From positions 1 through 6,143 of the forward strand of contig JAGLCE010000095.1 of the NCBI GenBank assembly GCA_023146365.1: DNA of 6,143 nucleotides. Direction: 5' to 3'. Below are positions 1 through 6,053 of this stretch, piece by piece. Within the stretch, counting starts at the first letter, position 1, and every line of letters begins with the position of its first letter. A program made the translations under genes and the position numbers. Below the pieces are notes generated by a model. The model was not told the DNA's origin, did no database searches, and saw only the letters and a program-made list of their open reading frames with translations. Origin of the DNA: Endozoicomonadaceae bacterium. Its GTDB lineage: Bacteria; Pseudomonadota; Gammaproteobacteria; Pseudomonadales; Endozoicomonadaceae.

Positions 1-81
1 CACAATCTAATTTACAGTCTCTTAAAACGTTCATTTTAGCTGAAAAACTTGATATTTATTCTTATCTAATTAAGCTTTGGC

Positions 82-109
82 TTGAATGAATGAAATTGCA
101 TGTTATGAT
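82..109 (+). promoter_or_regulatory. Predicted sigma70 promoter of the H-NS-like gene
   Basis: TTGAAT (82-87) and TATGAT (104-109) are separated by 16 bp, and a TG one base upstream of the -10 (101-102) makes an extended -10. Transcription would start near 116, giving a leader of about 120 nt before the ATG at 236. The surrounding 1-235 stretch is AT-rich and shows no other convincing gene. It may contain further regulatory sites, since H-NS genes are commonly autoregulated through AT-rich upstream DNA, but no specific operator can be read here. Confidence 0.5.
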
Positions 110-235
110 TGTAGCGACACGCAATTATAGTGTTAATGATCTACTTGGATAACGATGTACTAGTAATCCAAAACCTCCACGGCACTCACATGCGCCATTC
201 AATACACAACATTAACCTACGAAGACCATACATCT

Positions 236-655
236 ATGAATATATTCGAAGAATCTATTTCCATTCTAAAATCAAAGTCCAAGCTTCGCGCGTTGTTCAA
301 AAACATTCACATTGAGGATATATCCAATGTACTCTCCAGAATCCAGTCCGTACTGACGGAAAAGAAAAATGAAGTTGAACTTCAAGCCGTCTCTTTGCAA
401 GAAAAGCAAGAGTACCTAAAAGTCATTATTCAGCAGATGAAGGCACATAACATAAGCCTAGATGAACTGAATGCATCTCTAGCCGGAAAGGCCACTCGCA
501 AGCGTCGCAGCGTTCAGCGCATGACATTCCGTTACGAAACTAACGGTGGTGATGAGATTATCTGGCAAGGTAGCAATGCGGGTCGCATCCCCTCTAACTT
601 CGCCTCCTACCTCGAACGTACCGGCAAAAAACGCCTAGACTGCATTGTCGAATAA
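236..655 (+). CDS. H-NS family nucleoid-structuring protein
   Basis: This is a 139-residue protein, close to E. coli H-NS (137). H-NS proteins oligomerise along AT-rich DNA, compact the nucleoid and silence horizontally acquired genes. Residues 1-65 are helical and charged, matching the N-terminal dimerisation/oligomerisation coiled coil. A basic linker (about 84-95, KATRKRRSVQR) leads to the C-terminal DNA-binding domain (96-139), which has the family pattern aromatic-R-Y-x6-9-W-x-G-x-GR-x-P: FRYETNGG, W110, G112, G116-R117, P119. The DNA-contact loop reads WQGSNAGRIP, two residues longer than the usual WTGQGRTP, so Q-G-R is replaced by A-G-R. The start at 236 is the only upstream Met in frame; the next is residue 68. 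Its Shine-Dalgarno is weak (GAAG at 221-224). The gene stands alone, with a strong hairpin after its stop. Family assignment is confident; whether it is the main H-NS or a paralogue cannot be told. Confidence 0.88.
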   Translation: MNIFEESISILKSKSKLRALFKNIHIEDISNVLSRIQSVLTEKKNEVELQAVSLQEKQEYLKVIIQQMKAHNISLDELNASLAGKATRKRRSVQRMTFRYETNGGDEIIWQGSNAGRIPSNFASYLERTGKKRLDCIVE

Positions 656-668
656 TTATTAATACCGT

Positions 669-697
669 GCCCATGATTCTATCATCGAATCATGGGC
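669..697 (+). terminator. Perfect 11-bp hairpin after the H-NS-like gene
   Basis: GCCCATGATTC (669-679) and GAATCATGGGC (687-697) are exact inverted repeats around a 7-nt loop, beginning 13 nt after the H-NS stop codon. There is no T-run on either strand, so it is not a standard intrinsic terminator. It may act as a 3' stabilising stem or with Rho. The remaining DNA up to the tRNA promoter (698-820) shows no supported gene. Confidence 0.5.
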
Positions 698-820
698 TCA
701 CCTCTCACCCCCTCACTGAATACTGACTGTTTTTGCACAAGATTAAAACGCCCAATAACAGCTCATCGCTATCCCTTAGAGATCGTCCCTACCCCACATG
801 CCACAGCCCTATCAATAATC

Positions 821-849
821 TTGAAACAACTCGACACTACCAGTATTAT
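821..849 (+). promoter_or_regulatory. Predicted sigma70 promoter of tRNA-Pro
   Basis: TTGAAA (821-826) and TATTAT (844-849) are separated by an optimal 17 bp. Transcription would start near 856, about 23 nt before the mature tRNA 5' end. That spacing and position fit a dedicated tRNA promoter. Confidence 0.65.
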
Positions 850-878
850 ACGAGTTGCCTTGAGAGACTCCTGGGAAA

Positions 879-955
879 CGGTGTGTAGCGCAGTTTGGTA
901 GCGCACTTCCTTCGGGAGGAAGGGGTCGGAGGTTCGAATCCTCTCACACCGACCA
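879..955 (+). tRNA. proK: tRNA-Pro(CGG)
   Basis: This 77-nt cloverleaf carries an encoded CCA. The acceptor stem is CGGTGTG (879-885) with CACACCG (945-951), the discriminator is A952 and CCA lies at 953-955. The anticodon stem CTTCC/GGAAG (906-910/918-922) encloses TTCGGGA, giving anticodon CGG at 913-915, which reads CCG proline codons. The T arm GGAGG-TTCGAAT-CCTCT is canonical. Sequence and anticodon closely match E. coli proK, differing mainly by compensated changes in the acceptor and anticodon stems. It appears to be a single-gene transcription unit. No integrase or attachment-site repeat is visible beside it in this window. Confidence 0.97.
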
Positions 956-963
956 GATCCAAC

Positions 964-992
964 AAAAAAGTAGCACCGCGCCACCTTTTTTT
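964..992. terminator. Probable bidirectional intrinsic terminator between tRNA-Pro and DAHP synthase
   Basis: An A6-G tract (964-970) and a C-T7 tract (985-992) flank a short GC-rich core. Read on the minus strand, AAAAAAG(G)TGGC pairs with GCTACTTTTTT around a GCGGT loop, with one bulged G and one G-U pair, ending in a U-run. This would end the DAHP synthase transcript, whose stop is at 1023. On the plus strand the stem is weaker (the G-U becomes A-C) but ends in seven T just past the tRNA. Its place between convergent units supports use in both directions. Confidence 0.6.
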
Positions 993-1022
993 ACTCGGAC
1001 ATCACACGGTTGAGCGATAAAA

Positions 1023-2468
1023 TCACAATCCATCCCCCTCTGGCACTAGTTCGGCATCCGAATGACTGTCTAAGCCAACCACTGTTTTCGTTACAGGCTC
1101 ATCGATCCTCACACAATGATCATTTCTGCAATCTTTCAGGGTCTCAGCAATCAAAAACGCCATATCCAAAGACTGACTAGCATTAAGGCGTGGATCACAA
1201 TGCGTATGATACCGATCAGCCAAATTTTCAACGGTTACACAATGGGAACCACCCACGCACTCTGTGACATTTTGACCGGTCATCTCGAAGTGCACACCAC
1301 CTGCATAGCTCCCTTCCGCTCGATGAATGGCAAAAAATCGACGAACTTCCTGCAACACACGAGCAATTTCACGGGTTTTGTACCCATTCGCCGCCTTGAT
1401 GGTATTACCATGCATAGGATCCGAACTCCAGACAACGTTTCGCCCTTCCCGCTGGATTGAACGAATCAGTGCCGGCAGATATTTTTCAATCTCGTCTGAT
1501 CCCATACGCACAATCAGATTGATACGACCAGGACGGTTATCAGGATTCAATATATCCAGCAGGTGCAAACATTCATCTGAATTCGTCGTCGTCCCAGCCT
1601 TTATACCAATAGGATTGTTAATGCCCCGCATAAACTCAACATGCGCACCATCTGGCTGTCGCGTTCGATCACCGATCCAAAGCATATGGGCAGAACCGTC
1701 ATACCAATCACCCATTAGACTATCACGTCGAGTCAAAGCCTCCTCATAAGGGAGCAGCAACGCTTCATGTGAGGTATAGAAATTAGTTTCGCCAATCGCC
1801 ACAGTATTCTCATCGGTAATACCACAAGCTTTCATAAACGCTAACGATTCATCAATGCACTCAGCCAAGTGCACATACTTTTCCGACTGAGGGGTTACTC
1901 TGACAAAATCCAGGTTCCATTCATGAACCTGTTCCAGAGAAGCAAGACCTCCTTGGGCAAACGCACGAACCAAGTTTAAGGTCGACACAGACTGATGATA
2001 AGCTGCCAACATTCGTTCAGGATCTGGTTCGCGCGCCACTTCCGTAAATTCATTACTGTTAATGATGTCACCGCGGTAAGTCGGCAGCGTAATATCCTCA
2101 CGACGCTCAGTACCCTGTGAACGAGGTTTGGCAAATTGCCCAGCAAGACGACCCACCTTCACAACCGGACAACTGGCACCAAAGGTCAACACCACTGCCA
2201 TTTGCATCAACACTTTGAAGGTATCTCGGATATTGTCTGCGGAAAATTCTGCAAAACTTTCCGCGCAATCGCCACCCTGCAACAGAAAAGCACGTCCTTC
2301 AGAGACATCGGCCAACTGCTGATACAGTGCTCCCACCTCACGAGAAAACACCACAGGTGGCACACGCCGCAATTCGGATTCCACCTGCTTAACCTTGCCG
2401 AGATCACGATACTCCGGCTGCTGCAGGATCTTCTTCTCTCTCCAGCTATCTGGCTTCCACTTTTGCAT
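1023..2468 (-). CDS. Class II 3-deoxy-7-phosphoheptulonate (DAHP) synthase
   Basis: This enzyme (EC 2.5.1.54) condenses phosphoenolpyruvate with erythrose 4-phosphate to DAHP, the first committed step of the cytosolic shikimate pathway to aromatic amino acids. The 481-residue protein spans a full class II domain: N-terminal W-KPDSWR-QQPEY, GGDCAE (65-70), KPRSQG (114-119), YRGDIIN (131-137), WIGDRTRQ (264-271), GAHVEFMRGINNPIGIK (274-290), DPMHGNT (350-356), GGVHFEMTGQNVTEC (390-404) and HCDPRLNASQSLDMAF (423-438). The four metal ligands known from M. tuberculosis DAHP synthase correspond to C68, H353, E395 and D425, all present, so the enzyme looks active. The short N-terminus is plant/short-bacterial in type, and there is no ACT or chorismate mutase domain. 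A polar tail of about 25-30 residues follows the core. The ATG at 2466-2468 lies behind a weak purine-rich site and is supported by the conserved N-terminus. It lies downstream of the small membrane protein gene, 76 bp away, with its own -10 box. The gene is intact and conserved, unlike the IS region upstream. Confidence 0.95.
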   Translation of the reverse strand: MQKWKPDSWREKKILQQPEYRDLGKVKQVESELRRVPPVVFSREVGALYQQLADVSEGRAFLLQGGDCAESFAEFSADNIRDTFKVLMQMAVVLTFGASCPVVKVGRLAGQFAKPRSQGTERREDITLPTYRGDIINSNEFTEVAREPDPERMLAAYHQSVSTLNLVRAFAQGGLASLEQVHEWNLDFVRVTPQSEKYVHLAECIDESLAFMKACGITDENTVAIGETNFYTSHEALLLPYEEALTRRDSLMGDWYDGSAHMLWIGDRTRQPDGAHVEFMRGINNPIGIKAGTTTNSDECLHLLDILNPDNRPGRINLIVRMGSDEIEKYLPALIRSIQREGRNVVWSSDPMHGNTIKAANGYKTREIARVLQEVRRFFAIHRAEGSYAGGVHFEMTGQNVTECVGGSHCVTVENLADRYHTHCDPRLNASQSLDMAFLIAETLKDCRNDHCVRIDEPVTKTVVGLDSHSDAELVPEGDGL

Positions 2469-2497
2469 GCTACTCTACTACCCCGTGATGGGTTCTC

Positions 2498-2503
2498 ATT
2501 ATA
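2498..2503 (-). promoter_or_regulatory. Consensus -10 box upstream of DAHP synthase
   Basis: The minus strand reads a perfect TATAAT here, about 30 bp before the DAHP synthase ATG, predicting a start near 2491 and a leader of roughly 23 nt. The -35 region is poor: the hexamer 17 bp upstream does not resemble TTGACA, so an activator or read-through from the upstream gene may contribute. No attenuator or leader peptide rich in Phe/Tyr/Trp fits in the short leader. Confidence 0.45.
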
Positions 2504-2544
2504 ACGAATGCCGACACTTCGTCCGTAGATACGTAAACCAACAA

Positions 2545-2889
2545 TCACTCCCCTGAGATCGAGTCAACTGATTTCAGCCGGTCATCGTCCCGTTTTGGGG
2601 GTGGATTAACGACTTTATCATCCACTACGACCTTGCCTGACAATACTTGATCGATATCAACATCTCCCCCTGTCAGGCTATCATTGACAATAATGCGCGT
2701 AACATTCGACTCATCACTGTATGAATCCAGCTCATCATCAAGGTAGGCAGGCACAGGGGCTAAGATCGCGGAGTGTTCGGGCGTAGCAAGCGGAGATTCA
2801 ACCTTGACATAATCATACAACAACCACCCACACTCCAAGACAATAATACCACTGACAATACCCACTACAACCAGCCTAATTTTGCTCAT
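2545..2889 (-). CDS. Unrecognised small membrane-anchored protein
   Basis: This 114-residue protein does not match a family I recognise. MSKIR is followed by one hydrophobic segment (about residues 6-25, LVVVGIVSGIIVLECGWLLY), predicting a single N-terminal membrane anchor with the rest in the periplasm. The Cys at 20 lies in VLEC, which lacks a small residue at -1, so a lipoprotein is unlikely. The remainder is acidic (DDELDSYSDE, DVDID, RDDDR) with one triple-proline, and looks partly disordered. I chose the internal ATG at 2887-2889 because AGAGGT (2895-2900, minus strand) sits 5 nt upstream. An 11-residue longer start at 2922 lacks such a site. The gene ends 76 bp before DAHP synthase on the same strand, so co-transcription is possible. 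Its 5' side is only about 48 bp from an IS relic, so its native promoter may have been lost. A real gene is likely from the clean start and membrane segment; the function is unknown. Confidence 0.6.
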   Translation of the reverse strand: MSKIRLVVVGIVSGIIVLECGWLLYDYVKVESPLATPEHSAILAPVPAYLDDELDSYSDESNVTRIIVNDSLTGGDVDIDQVLSGKVVVDDKVVNPPPKRDDDRLKSVDSISGE

Positions 2890-2936
2890 AGCCCACCTCT
2901 GAAATAACCAATACTGCAGCATAATGGCATTAATTT

Positions 2937-2956
2937 CTAGATTGCCAGCATAAGTG
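2937..2956. repeat. Solitary IS30-type terminus (relic end)
   Basis: CTAGATTGCCAGCATAAGTG here is identical over 20 bp to the left end of the IS30-family element plus its CTAG (4438-4457). After that the sequences diverge except for a short CAC similarity. Read on the minus strand it also encodes the same transposase tail: SVALMLAI then TAG here, SVSLMLAI then TAG in the IS30 element. No partner end and no other IS30 coding sequence is present nearby, so this is a leftover tip of a related copy, now abutting an IS5-type fragment. Confidence 0.7.
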
Positions 2957-2976
2957 CCACTGACCTAAATCATCCA

Positions 2977-3364
2977 ATGCTTCGTCGTCTTGATGATACG
3001 GAAGCGTTCTTGGACTGGTCAAATATTGAAACGTTGCTCTCATCAATCTATGCCTCTAAAACAGGTCGCCCCAGCTACCCTCTGCTGACGTTGTTTCGGG
3101 CCTTATTGCTTGGGACATGGTATCGCTTGTCCGATGTGCAGTTGGCTCAGTGCTTATATAGAGACCGACTGTTTCGCAAGTTTTGTCACCTTGAACTGGG
3201 TGGAGACGTTCCCGAAGGAGTGCGACTTCTTGTTATTGGGTGATGAAACAGCACTTTACGCTGATGCCAGTCGGGAAGTGCTTTCTGTGCTTGTCAATCT
3301 CAACGGGCTGGAAGGTGTCATTGGATCGCGGTTTGGATATCTTCCAGTTGTACGATATGAATAA
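2977..3364 (+). pseudogene. Decayed IS5-family-type transposase, N-terminal part
   Basis: The readable part (2977-3243, 88 codons) matches the N-terminal (DUF772-like) domain of IS5-type DDE transposases: LDWSNIE, then IYASKTGRPSYPLLTLFRALLLGTWYRLSDVQLAQCLYRDRLFRKFCHLEL and VPE, where the family continues with a ST-L-x-RFR motif. Here the frame ends a few codons after VPE at TGA-TGA. Beyond it, fragments in the other two frames (for example SATSCYW near 3220) resemble shifted remnants, but similarity fades by about 3360. None of the catalytic DDE residues is recognisable, so the gene is dead. It lies directly beside a solitary IS30 tip. The following 3365-3448 stretch shows nothing I can identify. 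Family assignment is fairly secure; the subgroup is not. Confidence 0.7.
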
Positions 3365-3448
3365 TGCTTTCCAACTTTCAAACCGGTTACAGCAACATCG
3401 GGCTTGTAAGGCTTTTGAAATAACGTATATCAAAATAAACGAATGACG

Positions 3449-3466
3449 CTAGCAGTCTGTCGGACT
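3449..3466 (+). repeat. IS1182-family left terminal inverted repeat (with CTAG)
   Basis: It is an exact inverted copy of 6054-6071. The tip is itself partly palindromic (CAGTC-TGTCG-GACTG, 3452-3466), so the single strand could fold at the element end. Confidence 0.88.
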
Positions 3467-3644
3467 GACAAAATTTAATAAATTCAATTTTGTTACCCAC
3501 TAGAGGGTTTTTGTAAACTTTCGTAGGGCTGGGTACAGAGAATCGATTAAGTTTGTAGGGTGAGTTGATTGAAATGTACCGACGTCTTACCAAACCCTAT
3601 TTTTGCCTTTTAAATAGCAAAGAATATATTTTTCCCTGGATAGC

Positions 3645-4439
3645 TTACGTCATTCTCAATATATTCATCCGCTTTAGATTCCAAGCCAGTGTGACCAGGG
3701 CCCATTCGCCCGCTACCTTTTCGATTCCGCGCATTGAAAACTGCCTAAAGCCCATTACCTGTTTAATGATTCCAAACACGGGCTCCACAGTTTGCTTTCT
3801 GAGCCCGTAAAGCGCTCGGCCTGCGTGGGTGGTGAGCCGATGTTTCACCAACTCAACGGGATCATCGGTATCCGGTGCCGGTGAGTCAGGGACAAACCGT
3901 TCAAAAACTGAAAGGTTGTGCTGGTCGCGCCCCGTTGCTATCGAAGGTTTGATACCAGACGTTATGCAGGCCTGCACGTTCGCCGTACTAAAATAACCGG
4001 TGTCCGCTAAGAAATCCTCTGCTTTATCGTTCGGCGCTTGGCTCATATGCTCGCTGACGACCAGCATAGTATCGGTATCGACACTAGCCTGGGCGTTATA
4101 GCATTGCTCAAACCCGCCACCGGAGACGGGCATGATTCGAGACTCCTCATCGGTTAAGTTGACCTGATCCTTGGCTTTGGGTCCGGGCTGTGGCGGTTTG
4201 GACTCCGACCCACGAGGCTTTTGCCCCGCCTTTTTCTGCGCTGCTCGCTTATCCGTTTTCTGCTGGTACTCAGCTTGCTCGCGCTCAAAGCGCTCCTGGG
4301 CGCGAGCTTCAATGGTTTCTTTCGCTGCTGCCAAAACCTTCAAGCGTTCTTCGCGTCGGGCTATCTCCTCGGGAATATTCATGCCTTCGTTCACGGATGC
4401 TTGATCGGCTGTTTCAGCCTGTACGGTGAGAGCCTTCCT
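3645..4439 (-). pseudogene. IS1182-family transposase, C-terminal part (split by IS30 insertion)
   Basis: This is the distal portion of the transposase begun at 5986. Reading starts at the Arg codon AGG (4437-4439) and continues 264 residues to TAA at 3645. It has the family's charged coiled-coil region (PEEIARREERLKVLAAAKE), the lysine/glutamine-rich linker, the GPKAKDQVNLTDEESRIMPV block, the FEQCYNAQASVDTDTMLVV block, the second catalytic Asp in LADTGYFS, and the catalytic Glu in QTVEPVFGIIKQVMGFRQF, closing with LAWNLKRMNIL. In the rejoined 435-residue protein these are about D317 and E390. QAPNDK runs almost directly into DFLADTGYFS, where IS1182 relatives as I know them carry roughly 20 more residues, suggesting a further in-frame deletion. 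An ATG at 4482-4484 would open this frame inside IS30 sequence but is an accident of the junction. Confidence 0.88.
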
Positions 4440-4441
4440 AG
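4438..4441 (+). repeat. CTAG target-site duplication, left copy (IS30 insertion)
   Basis: It is a direct copy of 5472-5475. One copy belongs to the original IS1182 transposase codons (CCT AGG). It also supplies the TAG that ends the IS30 transposase frame. Confidence 0.8.
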
Positions 4442-4464
4442 ATTGCCAGCATAAGTGACACACT
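4442..4464 (+). repeat. IS30-family left terminal inverted repeat
   Basis: It pairs with 5449-5471; mismatches are at positions 8, 9 and 14 from the tip. It overlaps the last codons of the transposase (SVSLMLAI). Confidence 0.9.
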
Positions 4465-5448
4465 CTTGCCCGATAAAAACTCAATCGGATTAAAGTAGTT
4501 TAAGGCTTTTCGCGGACGTATGTTGATTAGAAATTGAGCCTCATCAATTTTATGTTTAGATAAGCTACCAACTTTCATTCCCTTTGGGAAAAATCGCCGT
4601 AGCAGACCATTAGTATTCTCGTTAAATCCACGTTGCCATGAGTGGTATGGTTTGGCAAAATATATTTTACAACCTAATGCTTGCGTGGCCTGCGAACTCT
4701 CCACCGTTATCAAATGTAATGGTCTTGCAGAGATTCGCATAAGGTCTGAGCATCTTTTTGATGGCCTGGCTCACTGTTTTTTTGGTTTTATTTTTAACTC
4801 TGGCTGTCAAAAGAAGTTTCGAGACACGCTCGGTCAGCGTCACAAGATACCCATCTTGGCCGTGAACGGTATCGCCCTCCCAGTGACCGATCTCTTCCTT
4901 CAGATCTACACAGTCAGGGCGCTCATCAATATCCACTCGATTAGGTATTAAGCGAGCTCCAGCCTCAACACCCTTACGTTGCCGATAACGTTTTCCTTTG
5001 CGTGGGAGAAGGTGGCGCCATTGGTTTTTCTTGATCAGGCGGTAGATGGTTTGGCAGCTAATCATCCCATTAAAAGACTCTAGCTTCATCCGCCCTGCAA
5101 TCTGTTCCGGAGTAAAACCTAGGCTCATCTGAGACTTTACCTGCCGACTCACAGAGTCAGTTCTTTTATAGAATTTGGTTGCGGTCTTACGCCGTTGCAA
5201 GCTATTTCGATGAGCTGCCTCAGCATCATAAGCACCAGAAGGACAGCGTTTCAGCTCCAAGGAGATAGTCTTATTGGAACGGTGTAGGTAATCACCAATC
5301 CTACGTGCCGAAAACAGTAGCCCACAAAGGGATTGAATCTGATATCGTTCAGGCAGAGTTAGCTGCTTATAAGGGTTTCCCATGTGGTCACCTAGTTTGT
5401 TGTGTGAGAACTACAGCCTACGAGCAGCTAGCTCTCAAATCCACTCCA

Positions 5449-5471
5449 AGTGTGTCAGTTATTGTGGCAAT
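5449..5471 (-). repeat. IS30-family right terminal inverted repeat
   Basis: It is the inverted partner of 4442-4464 and lies upstream of the transposase start. The 65-bp leader between it and the ATG holds the AGGTGA ribosome-binding site. Confidence 0.9.
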
Positions 5472-5475
5472 CTAG
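5472..5475 (+). repeat. CTAG target-site duplication, right copy (IS30 insertion)
   Basis: It is a direct copy of 4438-4441, at the outer edge of the right IS30 terminus. Confidence 0.8.
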
Positions 5476-5986
5476 GCTCTACTTCAGCTTTAAGTTGTTT
5501 CTCAACCTTTTCAGCGTGGCCGTAAGACAGCGCCTTGTGCTTGCTGGCATTGGCCTTTATCTTAGTGCCATCCAAAGAGATTCTCCCCAGTTTAAATAGC
5601 TTCATCTCACGTGCCAGCATCAGTACTTGAACAAACAGACCTTCCAATTGCGGCAGAAAACGACGACGAAATCTGGCTAGAGTGTCGTGGTCGGGGTGCG
5701 TGTTCGCAGCAAGGTAGCGGAATGCGATGGAATCATAGCTCGCTCGTTCAATTTTACGGCTGGAAAAAACACCGGTGGCATAGCCGTAAATAAGCAAGCT
5801 CAATAGTGTTTCTGGGTGCTGAGCCTTGGATCCGCTACCACGGGTCTGCTTTGTGATTTCCGTTAGATCAAGTTGACTGACGACCTCGGCTATAAACCGT
5901 GCAAAATGGTCTTCTGGCAACCAATCTGAAAGTGATGGCGGCAACAAGTAGTCTGTATCTCGATCTGCAAGGATGAAGCGGCTCAT
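5474..5986 (-). pseudogene. IS1182-family transposase, N-terminal part (split by IS30 insertion)
   Basis: This is the proximal 171 codons of the transposase continued at 4439. It begins at ATG 5984-5986 with no good Shine-Dalgarno. It shows the IS1182 N-terminal hallmarks: DRDTDYLLPPSLSDWLPEDHFARFIAEVV, then HPETLLSLLIYGYATGVFSSRKIE, then the YLAANTHPDHDTLARFRRRF block, and GRISLDGTKIKANASKHKALSY with the first catalytic Asp at residue 139. The coding sequence runs into the IS30 element at the Arg172 codon and then reads three foreign codons (L-P-Q) before TAA inside the IS30 terminus. The truncated product would hold only one of three catalytic residues. Family assignment is confident. Confidence 0.9.
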
Positions 5987-6053
5987 AGTAGGTCTGTATG
6001 CGTTATGTGGAAAAACTGATTAACTCATAAATGCGTATCCGTGGTGTTAGTTA

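Larger units (their letters stand above)
4438..5383 (-). pseudogene. IS30-family transposase with frameshift
   Basis: This DDE transposase would cut and join the IS30 ends. It starts at ATG 5381-5383 behind AGGTGA (5389-5394, minus strand). The N-terminus has helix-turn-helix character (LTLPERYQIQSL, ARRIGDYLHRSNKTISLELKR), followed by GFTPEQIAGRMK, GHWEGDTVHG with catalytic D171, and TITFDNGGEFAGH with D225. Just after H233 the frame breaks (4676-4684) and the remainder continues in another frame as QALGCKIYFAKPYHSWQRGFNENTNGLLRRFFPKG, including the catalytic Glu in NEN, to SVSLMLAI. The minus-strand stop TAG is at 4438-4440, in the CTAG outside the element tip. Restoring 11 nt gives 33 residues between D225 and the Glu, the family spacing. 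As it stands translation stops at codon 239 without the third catalytic residue, so it is inactive unless frameshifted. Confidence 0.92.
4442..5471 (-). mobile_element. IS30-family insertion sequence nested in the IS1182-family transposase
   Basis: The element is 1030 bp, at the usual size for IS30-family elements. Its ends are imperfect inverted repeats (4442-4464 and 5449-5471), each starting ATTGCCA and sharing TGACACACT, with 20 of 23 positions identical. Both ends are flanked by CTAG (4438-4441 and 5472-5475). Removing the element and one CTAG rejoins the interrupted IS1182 transposase in frame (...VEP-RKALTV...), which shows that CTAG is a 4-bp target duplication. The only gene is the frameshifted transposase. 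Confidence 0.93.

Noticed and set aside
879..955. tRNA-Pro as an integration site of a genomic island
   Set aside because: No integrase and no repeat of the tRNA 3' end is present in the window.
692..984. Open frames on both strands over the tRNA (692-901 plus, 769-984 minus)
   Set aside because: They overlap the tRNA and its promoter, have no ribosome-binding site, and their proteins resemble no family.
1116..2504. Several plus-strand frames antisense to DAHP synthase
   Set aside because: The minus strand encodes a full, motif-complete enzyme; these are frame shadows.
3110..3446. Plus-strand frames (3110-3364, 3240-3446) as separate genes
   Set aside because: They overlap the decayed IS5-type gene in other frames, lack ribosome-binding sites and are best read as shifted remnants. 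A short resemblance of LLLGDETAL to flavin-reductase-like motifs is too small to support a call.
4171..4454. Plus-strand frames opposite the IS1182 transposase
   Set aside because: They are antisense to a strongly family-matching coding sequence and low-complexity in composition.
4676..4687. Programmed frameshifting in the IS30 transposase
   Set aside because: There is no slippery heptamer or obvious stimulatory structure, and simple joining of the frames would leave the Asp-Glu spacing too short; a deletion explains both.
2937..5475. Composite transposon bounded by two IS30 ends
   Set aside because: The left partner is only a terminus with no transposase, and the enclosed DNA is IS debris without cargo genes.
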